This document shows, piece by piece, positions 56,420 through 62,565 of a DNA stretch of 64,000 nucleotides. The number at the start of each line of letters is the position of its first letter. Position 1 is the stretch's first letter. Position numbers and translations under genes: made by a program. This stretch comes from Azospira restricta (GTDB taxonomy: Bacteria > Pseudomonadota > Gammaproteobacteria > Burkholderiales > Rhodocyclaceae): positions 2,117,501 to 2,181,500 of the forward strand of contig NZ_CP064781.1 in the NCBI RefSeq assembly GCF_016858125.1, written 5' to 3'. The notes under the pieces were generated by a model, which did no database searches, was not told the DNA's origin, and was given only the letters and a program-made list of their open reading frames with translations.

Positions 56420-57021
56420 ACGAAGGCTCGCCGACGCGCAGCCGGCTGATCGCGCTCGCCGAGGAGCGGCGCGCGATGCAGGAGGGCTACGTCTTCCTCG
56501 ACGAGAAATGCCTGCTGCTCGCCGGCGAGATGCTGCGCGAACTGCAGCGCCACGACGCGCTGGCGCAGACCTTCGCCGCCGCACAGCGGACGGCGGCGGA
56601 CGCGCTGCGCGCGGCGCTGGCGCGGCACGGGCTGGAAGGGCTCTCGGTCTATCCGCCGGCGCGCGCCGGCAGCCTCGCGCTCACGCTCTCGGCGAGCGCG
56701 CTGATGGGCATCCCGCTGCACCGCGCCGAGCTCGCCGCAACGCCCGGCAGCGCGCCGCCGGCGGTCTTCCCGTCGCCCGAGGCGGAGGCCTGCCGAACCG
56801 CCTTCGTCGCGCTGGCGCAGGCCGCGACGGCGCTGGCGCCGGTCGTCGGCAACCTCGCCCGCCTGCTCCGCGAATATCGGCGCACGGTACGCCGCGCCTC
56901 GTCGCTGCACGACATCGTGCTGCCCGAACTGGAGGCCGAAGTCGCGGCGATCGCCGGCCAGCTCGAGGAGCTGGAGCGCGATGAGGCGCTGTGGATACGC
57001 GGAGCGCGGCGCGGGTCGTGA
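56416..57021 (+). CDS. ntpD: V/A-type ATPase subunit D (central shaft)
   Basis: Protein of 201 aa, two long helices: the start SPTRSRLIALAEERRAMQEGYVFLDEKCLLLAGEMLREL and the end RLLREYRRTVRRASSLHDIVLPELEAEVAAIAGQLEELERDEALWIR match the rotor shaft subunit D. ATG overlaps the B stop by 4 bp. Last gene of the operon; no clear terminator is seen behind it. Confidence 0.92.
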   Translation: MNEGSPTRSRLIALAEERRAMQEGYVFLDEKCLLLAGEMLRELQRHDALAQTFAAAQRTAADALRAALARHGLEGLSVYPPARAGSLALTLSASALMGIPLHRAELAATPGSAPPAVFPSPEAEACRTAFVALAQAATALAPVVGNLARLLREYRRTVRRASSLHDIVLPELEAEVAAIAGQLEELERDEALWIRGARRGS

Positions 57022-57334
57022 GCGGGCTGGCTACCCACTCGACATATGGCGGCTCCGCCCGTATCCTCGGGTGCTGGCAAAGCGCCACGTTTCGCCGCCG
57101 GCTGTTCTGGAGAAAGGGATTTGATGAGCAAGACAAGCGAAGGCTGCCAATGTCTTGGCAATTCGGTCTCGTCCGGGATGGATGGCAAGGTTCCAGAGGG
57201 CGCGGCGGATATGCTGCCGACTTAAGGTTGGCCAACCTATTTAAGGCCACAGCGAAGTAAAAAACACGAAACGAACATCGAACCCTGGGAAACATGCACA
57301 ACGCCAAGCTATTCCAGCCGCGACACGTGCGCTG
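57022..57334. other. Spacer at left edge of second accessory stretch
   Basis: About 310 bp between the ATPase operon and the HNH gene. GC falls sharply after about 57080. Short ORFs are present but have no family character. A candidate original start of the HNH gene lies at 57294. No terminator or repeat is evident. Confidence 0.4.
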
Positions 57335-57892
57335 GTGCTTTTGGAATCTGGGTACAAATGTGGAAATCCCGGATGTCGAAATGTTCTCACGTTGGATTTG
57401 CATCACATCGAGTGGGTACGCGACGGAGGGGGGAATGACCCAAGCAACCTAGTCCCCTTATGCGGCTATTGCCATGATTTGCACACGCGGGGTCATATTC
57501 CTGCATCGGCAATTCGTGTGTGGAAAGCAGTCTTGACTGCGCTTAATACGCCAAATCGAACCACGGTGGACACCTTGCTCCATCTAAAGCGCCTCAGCGG
57601 AGATTCGATTGGGCAACACGCCGTGTATTCAGGAGGGGATTTGTTGCAATTGGCACCACTAATCAATGGAGGACTAGTATCGGCTGAAGGAACTCAGGCT
57701 GGTAGCGGTAGCGCAGGTCGGCCACCGTTTGCTGTCTTCCGAGTCTTACTCACTCAGAAGGGTCAGGACCTCGTCGAGGCATGGATCGCAGGGAGTTCCG
57801 AACGCTTAGCCAACTCACTATCACCCGAGGTTGGCTACCCGCCGCTGGAGCCGAGCGCTGAAGAGCGCAGCGGCTCAGCGGCAAACTATTAG
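57335..57892 (+). CDS. HNH endonuclease domain protein, probable frameshift at 5' end
   Basis: In-frame product of 185 aa from GTG 57335. The HNH site is complete: Cys9, Cys14 (KCGNPGCR), His23-His24 (DLHHIEWV), Asn37 (DPSNLVPLC), Cys43, Cys46 and His50. A C-terminal region without known motifs ends in VEAWIAGSSERLANSLSP. No ribosome binding site precedes 57335. In another frame, ATG at 57294 with TGGGA upstream encodes MHNAKLFQPRHVR, and one extra base near 57331 would join it to LVLLESGYKCGNP, so the gene may have suffered a 1-bp deletion or a sequencing error. Composition is unlike the core. Confidence 0.75.
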   Translation: MLLESGYKCGNPGCRNVLTLDLHHIEWVRDGGGNDPSNLVPLCGYCHDLHTRGHIPASAIRVWKAVLTALNTPNRTTVDTLLHLKRLSGDSIGQHAVYSGGDLLQLAPLINGGLVSAEGTQAGSGSAGRPPFAVFRVLLTQKGQDLVEAWIAGSSERLANSLSPEVGYPPLEPSAEERSGSAANY

Positions 57893-57921
57893 GGTGTAGA
57901 GACATGGAAAGGGGATAAGCC

Positions 57922-58197
57922 ATGCGACTGGTTTACCGACTACTATTTGCGGCAACTCTGATTGCACCGGGCGTGAGTCCTGCTGCTAGTTGTCAAGAAT
58001 TGGCAGCGGCGTATTCTAAGGATTCGCGCGCAATGAGCGATACTGACCTTGCAACGCTTAGAACATGTATCACTGAGACTTTGCGCCAACGTTTTTCGGG
58101 ACTGGGCACTCCTCCCGCACCGGCAGCGAAGCCTTCACCGCCTCCTGCACCAGCACCTGCATTTGAACCTGCTCCAAGACCTAGGGTTGTCCCATGA
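57922..58197 (+). CDS. Small exported Pro-rich protein
   Basis: Protein of 91 aa. A signal peptide (LLFAATLIAPGVSPAAS) is followed by a short helical part with two Cys (SCQELAAAYSKDSRAM, TLRTCITETLRQRF) and a Pro/Ala tail (PPAPAAKPSPPPAPAPAF). GGAAAGGGGATAA lies upstream of the ATG. It is next to a membrane-protein gene, perhaps in one transcript. Function unknown. Confidence 0.6.
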   Translation: MRLVYRLLFAATLIAPGVSPAASCQELAAAYSKDSRAMSDTDLATLRTCITETLRQRFSGLGTPPAPAAKPSPPPAPAPAFEPAPRPRVVP

Positions 58198-58215
58198 CGG
58201 GAGGCGCTGCCGAAA

Positions 58216-58710
58216 ATGCCCCCATATCTAACTCACTTTGAGAACTGGAAGGCACTCTGGCCAATGCCGGTCGCTGTAATGGTTTTGACCGCGCTTTTCT
58301 TCGCGATTGTTCTGCCGAAAGAAGGAAAACGGGACTTGGTGTTAGTGCTCGCCGCATTTTCGATGTTAGGGCTAGTTACCGGATATTTGACCGGGTTTAG
58401 TAGATCGCCGGCTGTCGGCGCCGTTTTGCCAGCCGTCCTTTCCCTCGTGGCTGGTATGGCGGTCTTCCTGATGGGTAAAGATGCAGCTAGCCGGACGATC
58501 GTCGCCTTATCTGTGCTGATTTTTTCAATTAGCCTCGTGCTCGGGACAGGATGGGGTGCAACGATGCGACAGACCGCGGAGGATTATGCGACGAGCGAAA
58601 CAGTACTAAAGCAGCGTGCATTGGTCGAAGCAGAGATTAGAGAATTTCGCGAGGCGCTGGGGCTTCCTGCAAGATTCGAAGTTGAGACGAACACGAAAAG
58701 TACGGAGTGA
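58216..58710 (+). CDS. Membrane protein of unknown function, four segments
   Basis: Protein of 164 aa with four hydrophobic segments: about 16-34, 40-62, 67-85 and 92-112. A short cytosolic tail is charged (TSETVLKQRALVEAEIREFREALGLP) and helical. GGGAGG lies about 11 bp before the ATG. No family recognised. Confidence 0.6.
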   Translation: MPPYLTHFENWKALWPMPVAVMVLTALFFAIVLPKEGKRDLVLVLAAFSMLGLVTGYLTGFSRSPAVGAVLPAVLSLVAGMAVFLMGKDAASRTIVALSVLIFSISLVLGTGWGATMRQTAEDYATSETVLKQRALVEAEIREFREALGLPARFEVETNTKSTE

Positions 58711-58746
58711 TACTGAGCAACGAATGAGCAATCGGGCAAATGAACT

Positions 58747-58804
58747 AAAGGGGTCAGCTTCGTTAATTATTTCTCGTCCGAAAATTATCGAAGCTGACCC
58801 CTTT
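58747..58804. repeat. Palindromic element with perfect 16-bp arms
   Basis: Arms AAAGGGGTCAGCTTCG (58747-58762) and CGAAGCTGACCCCTTT (58789-58804) are perfect reverse complements around a 26-bp AT-rich centre. The GGGGTCAGCTTCG type resembles the palindromes linked to REP-associated tyrosine transposases or small MITEs. No transposase gene lies in the window. It abuts the broken start of brnT. Confidence 0.75.
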
Positions 58805-58823
58805 GATCATGAACTAGTAATAG

Positions 58824-59003
58824 GGGACGCACCACGTTTCCCTTGCTCGGTTCGAGTACAACGAAACGCGAATGATCGCGCTCGCGCCAAAGACCGGGAT
58901 TCTGTACTACGTGGCGTTTGTGGATCGTGGCAAAGTGCGAAGGATCATCAGCCTTCGCCGCGCCAATCGACGTGAGGTGAAACACTATGTCGAGAACTTC
59001 TAA
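58824..59003 (+). pseudogene. brnT: 5'-truncated BrnT-family toxin gene
   Basis: A frame open from 58824 to TAA at 59001-59003 encodes RFEYNETRMIALAPKTGILYYV, then FVDRGKVRRIISLRRANRREVKHYVENF. This is the C-terminal half of a BrnT RNase toxin (R-M-x-A-L-A ... R-I-I-S-x-R-R-A). The N-terminal half with the catalytic Lys/His is missing, and no start fits. The loss coincides with the palindromic element just upstream. The stop overlaps the brnA start by 17 bp, as in intact brnTA operons. Confidence 0.75.
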
Positions 59004-59286
59004 GCGCCCGACTGTCCGCATGCCTACCGTGGAAGAGGACAGGGCCATTACCGCAGCGGCCAGGAGTGATCCTGATGCACAGCCGCTCACGCCCAAGCAA
59101 CTGAAGACCATGGTTCCGCTGAAGGCCCTGCGTGGCCGGCCGAAATCCGAGAACAAGAAGCTGCTCGTATCCGTGCGCTACAGCCCCGAGGTCATTGCGT
59201 ACTTCAAGTCCACCGGAGAGGGTTGGCAATCGCTCATGGACAGCGTGCTGCGCAAGTACGTGGCGCGCCATTCGCGTAGCGCGTAA
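58987..59286 (+). CDS. brnA: BrnA-family antitoxin
   Basis: Protein of 99 aa. The C-terminal domain GRPKSENKKLLVSVRYSPEVIAYFKSTGEGWQSLMDSVLRKYV is the BrnA ribbon-helix-helix-like DNA-binding fold, and the N-terminal half (VEEDRAITAAARSDPDAQPLT) is the toxin-binding part. GTGAGG upstream of the ATG. Its toxin partner is truncated, so this is an orphan antitoxin; it may act only as a DNA-binding protein. Confidence 0.85.
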   Translation: MSRTSKRPTVRMPTVEEDRAITAAARSDPDAQPLTPKQLKTMVPLKALRGRPKSENKKLLVSVRYSPEVIAYFKSTGEGWQSLMDSVLRKYVARHSRSA

Positions 59287-59375
59287 GCACGGGGCCGATC
59301 CCGGCAGTTGAGCGGGTCTGCGCGAAAAGCTGAACATGCCTATAACGACACCGTAGCGTGGGAAGTGAGGGAATA

Positions 59376-59816
59376 ATGATTCCTCTTTCTAGAGCTTGTC
59401 GTGCACTTATTGCAATGATCCTTTTGCCTGGGTGCGCCACGTACGATGATCCGAAGGACTATCAGCCTTCCGTTTCCTCGTCCGACACCGGGCGGGTCTG
59501 CCTTTATCGAATGGCGCCTCGACAGACACCCGGAGTGTGGCAGAACTGGATACTTGATGGCAGATGGCGCGGCGAGGTCAGGCCCGATCGGTATTCCTGT
59601 ATGAATACTCACGTTGGTCGGCACGTCGTCCGCGTTGGCGGCAGTGAAAATAAACTTGAGTTCATGCTTGAAAAGAATCAGGAGATATTCATCAGGTTTG
59701 AGGTTGATCCTTCATTTTTTGGAACGTTTTATCCGATCTCGGTGGATCGCCAAACAGCCAGAAATGAACTTAAGAGCAAGGGCTACGATATTGACCGCCC
59801 TGATATTGCACGCTGA
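59376..59816 (+). CDS. Lipoprotein of unknown function (DUF2846-like)
   Basis: Protein of 146 aa. The N-terminus ends in LIAMILLPGCATYDD, with a lipobox LPGC, so it is a membrane-anchored lipoprotein. The mature part GRVCLYRMAPRQTPGVWQNWILDGRWRGEVRPDRYSCMNTHVGRHVVRVGG follows the strand pattern of DUF2846-type lipoproteins. GAGGGAATA precedes the ATG at 59376. Composition is lower in GC than the core. Confidence 0.7.
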   Translation: MIPLSRACRALIAMILLPGCATYDDPKDYQPSVSSSDTGRVCLYRMAPRQTPGVWQNWILDGRWRGEVRPDRYSCMNTHVGRHVVRVGGSENKLEFMLEKNQEIFIRFEVDPSFFGTFYPISVDRQTARNELKSKGYDIDRPDIAR

Positions 59817-60035
59817 CGTGCGACACGTCACAGAAGACGTTTCGACATACTCAGGGGAGGTAGATGGGTTGCACGTTTCCGGTTGATCTCCCCGAATCCC
59901 GGATCGATCCGGGAACGTCGCCTCGCCCGCCTCAAAAGCCGCCTGCAATCGCCGCCCTGACCCGCCCCTTGGCGGCCAGTCGCCACCGATGCTAGTCTTC
60001 CGCCTCGATTCGGAATGCATAGAGGAGAGGGGTCG

Positions 60036-60737
60036 ATGGCGATGCTGCTGCGCCGGTTCATAATTCTGCTGTTCGCGTTCGCCGCTGCGGGGGCGGCATG
60101 GGCCGATGCGCGCAATCTGGCGCCCGGTTTCGGCATCGTGCCCAAGGGGTCGCGCCTCGTCGTCATGCAGCCGGACATCGAGCTGTTCGAGCTGTCGGCC
60201 GGCGGCGTGCAGGAGCCGAAGGCGGACTGGACCGAGGCGGCGCTGCACCACACCCAGGCGGCGCTGCGCAACAAGACCGTGGCGCTCGGCCTGCAACTGC
60301 GCGAGATCTCCGACGACGAGGCCGACGAACTGGCCGAGATCAACACGCTGCACGCGGCGGTGGCGCGCTCGATTTCGCTGCACCACATGTGGGGCGGCAA
60401 CTTCGCGCTGCCGACCAAGGGCGGCCGGCTGGACTGGTCGCTCGGCGACGCGGTGGCGCCGATCCGCACGCTGACCGGCGCCGACTACGCGCTGTTCGTC
60501 TGGATGCGCGACAGCTACGCCAGCGCCGAGCGCAAGGTGACGATGGTGGCGATGGCGCTGCTCGGCGTCGGCCTGGTCGGCGGCATGCAGGTCGGCTACG
60601 CGTCGCTGGTCGACCTGCAGAGCGGCCGCGTGCTGTGGTTCAACCAGCTGCTGCGCGGCAACGGCGACCTGCGCGAAGCCGGGCCGGCGGCGGAGACGAT
60701 CGGCGCGCTGCTCGCCAACTTCCCGAAGACGCGATGA
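60036..60737 (+). CDS. Exported protein upstream of M48 protease
   Basis: Protein of 233 aa. A signal peptide (FIILLFAFAAAGAAWA) precedes an alpha/beta domain: PKGSRLVVMQPDIELFELSAGG, then RTLTGADYALFVWMRDSYAS, a possible membrane or hydrophobic stretch MVAMALLGVGLVGGM, and GYASLVDLQSGRVLWFNQLL. The last part resembles lipoprotein-type periplasmic domains of the CsgG/DUF799 kind. AGAGGAGAGGGG lies upstream. It overlaps the M48 gene by 4 bp. Function unknown. Confidence 0.75.
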   Translation: MAMLLRRFIILLFAFAAAGAAWADARNLAPGFGIVPKGSRLVVMQPDIELFELSAGGVQEPKADWTEAALHHTQAALRNKTVALGLQLREISDDEADELAEINTLHAAVARSISLHHMWGGNFALPTKGGRLDWSLGDAVAPIRTLTGADYALFVWMRDSYASAERKVTMVAMALLGVGLVGGMQVGYASLVDLQSGRVLWFNQLLRGNGDLREAGPAAETIGALLANFPKTR

Positions 60738-61891
60738 AGCGCCGCCGCCTGCTGCTCGCCGGCGCCGCCTGCTGCGCCGGCGCCCACACCGCCGCGGCCT
60801 GGGCGGAGACGCTCGGCTACGCGGCGCCCGAGCGCTTCGCGCGGCCCGACGTCGCCACCGACGAGGGCGGGCTGTGGGCGATGATGGACCGCGAGGAGCG
60901 CAACCTGCGGCGCAGCCCGCTGCTGCTGCGCGATCCCAAGCTCAGGAACTACGTCCAGGACATCGCCTGCCGGCTGGGCGGCGAGCATTGCCCGGACATC
61001 CGCGTGCATCTGGTGCGCACGCCGCTGTTCAACGCCAGCATGGCGCCGAACGGCATGATGCAGGTGTGGAGCGGCCTGCTGCTGCGCGCCGAGAACGAGG
61101 CGCAGCTCGCTGCGGTGATCGGCCACGAGATCGGCCACTACCTGCAGCGGCATTCGGTCGAGCGCCTGCGCGACCTCAAGGCGAAGTCGGCGTTCGGCCA
61201 GTTCATCGGGCTCTTCGGCGTCGTCGGCGCGGTCGGGCAGCTGGCGCTGCTGGCCAGCGCCTTCGCCTACAGCCGCGACCACGAGCGCGAGGCCGACCGC
61301 ATCGGCGCCGTGCTGATGCACAACGCCGGCTACGACGTCGCGGAATCGGCCAAGGTCTGGGGCAACCTGCTCGCCGAGGCGCGCGCGCGGCTGGGCAAGG
61401 AGCCGGAGGAATCGAGCCCGCTCTTCGCCACGCACCCGTCGTCGCCGGAGCGGCGCGAGACGCTGGCCGGCTACGCGGCGGTGCTGCCCGGCGGCGGCAC
61501 CGGCGAGGAGGCCTTCGTCCGCCACACCGGACCCTTTCTCGCGGAATGGCTGCAGGACGAGGTCAAGCGCGGCCAGTACGCGGAGAGCCTGGTCTTGTTC
61601 ACGCGCATGCTCGAGCGGCGGCGCGCGGCGCCGTTGGTGCAGTTCCACCGCGGTGAGGCCTTCCGCCTGCGCGGCGAGAACGGCGACCTCGAGCGCGCAC
61701 TCGACGACTACCGCGCCGCGGCGGCAGCGCCGGACGCGCCGCCGCCGGCCTTCCGCGGCATCGGCCTGGTCGCCCGCCAGCGCGGGCAGGCGGCCGAGGC
61801 GCGCCAGGCCTTCGCGCGCTACCTCGAACTCGCGCCGGATGCGCCGGACGCGGCCTTGATCAGGAACTACCTGTCGGAGCTGGAATCATGA
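60734..61891 (+). CDS. M48 family zinc metalloprotease with TPR-like tail
   Basis: Exported protease of 385 aa. The N-terminus MKRRRLLLAGAACCAGAHTAAA is a signal peptide, with a twin-Arg-like start. The zinc site is His131-Glu132-His135 in GHEIGHYLQRH, with the third ligand in HEREADRIG and the trailing FATHPSSPERRETL. This fits the BepA/LoiP-type periplasmic M48B subfamily, which degrades misassembled outer-membrane proteins. A helical-repeat tail (QFHRGEAFRLRGENGDLERALDDYRAA) supports this. It lies between an exported protein and a lipoprotein, with 4-bp overlaps. Confidence 0.92.
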   Translation: MKRRRLLLAGAACCAGAHTAAAWAETLGYAAPERFARPDVATDEGGLWAMMDREERNLRRSPLLLRDPKLRNYVQDIACRLGGEHCPDIRVHLVRTPLFNASMAPNGMMQVWSGLLLRAENEAQLAAVIGHEIGHYLQRHSVERLRDLKAKSAFGQFIGLFGVVGAVGQLALLASAFAYSRDHEREADRIGAVLMHNAGYDVAESAKVWGNLLAEARARLGKEPEESSPLFATHPSSPERRETLAGYAAVLPGGGTGEEAFVRHTGPFLAEWLQDEVKRGQYAESLVLFTRMLERRRAAPLVQFHRGEAFRLRGENGDLERALDDYRAAAAAPDAPPPAFRGIGLVARQRGQAAEARQAFARYLELAPDAPDAALIRNYLSELES

Positions 61892-62460
61892 AGAAACTCG
61901 TCGTCGTCGCGCTGGTGCTGCTGCTTTCGGCCTGCGCGTCGGTCCGCAAGGTGGAGTCGGGCAATCGCGCCGTCGGCGAACGGCTCACGATCAACATCCA
62001 GGGGGCGTGGAACCACCTCGACTTCCCCGGCATCGAGCCGGCCCAGATCTGGACCATGGAAGGCGTCACCATCGACGAGTTCCTGATCTATTCCGGCATC
62101 CGCGACGGCCAGGCGATGCACCCGAGGAACGGCATGGGCAGCGAGCAGAAGGACCACGTCTTCCGCAGCGGCATGCAGATCGAGGAGGTCGTCTCGCTGT
62201 TCGAGGGCGTGCTGTCGCGCGACGGATCGACCTTCAAGCTGCTCAAGCTGGAGCCCTATCCGTTTGCCGGCCGCAAGGGCTTCCGCTTCGAATACGAGCG
62301 CATCCGCAAGGCCGACAACGTGCAGCTGCGCGGCCTCGGCTTCGGCGCCGTCGACCGCGGCGAGTTGTTCGCGCTGGTCTACCAGGCGCCGCGGCTGACC
62401 TTCTTCCCGCGCCACCGCGAGCGCATCGAGGCCATCGCCGGCTCGGCCGCGATCAAGTAA
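61888..62460 (+). CDS. Outer-membrane-type lipoprotein downstream of M48 protease
   Basis: Protein of 190 aa. LVVVALVLLLSACASVRK ends in the lipobox LSAC. The mature part ERLTINIQGAWNHLDFPGIEPAQIWTMEGVTIDEFLIYSGIRDGQAM is rich in aromatic residues. Its start overlaps the M48 stop by 4 bp. It may be a substrate adaptor or partner of the protease (inference). A hairpin with T-run follows. Confidence 0.8.
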   Translation: MKKLVVVALVLLLSACASVRKVESGNRAVGERLTINIQGAWNHLDFPGIEPAQIWTMEGVTIDEFLIYSGIRDGQAMHPRNGMGSEQKDHVFRSGMQIEEVVSLFEGVLSRDGSTFKLLKLEPYPFAGRKGFRFEYERIRKADNVQLRGLGFGAVDRGELFALVYQAPRLTFFPRHRERIEAIAGSAAIK

Positions 62461-62471
62461 CTCCGGCGCCG

Positions 62472-62499
62472 CCACGCGCGGCATGCCGGCGTGGTTTTT
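62472..62499 (+). terminator. Terminator of the M48 operon
   Basis: CCACGC and GCGTGG form a 6-bp stem around a partly self-paired 11-nt loop, followed by TTTTT, 12 bp after the lipoprotein stop. Confidence 0.65.
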
Positions 62500-62565
62500 C
62501 TCCTTGCCAATGTCGATTTACGGGCTAAGTTGTGTATTCCGATGACATTGCAAGGAGGGCCGGCG

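Noticed and set aside
58616-58975. Plus-strand open frame across the palindrome and the brnT remnant
   Set aside because: It is in a different frame from the recognisable BrnT sequence and spans a non-coding palindrome.
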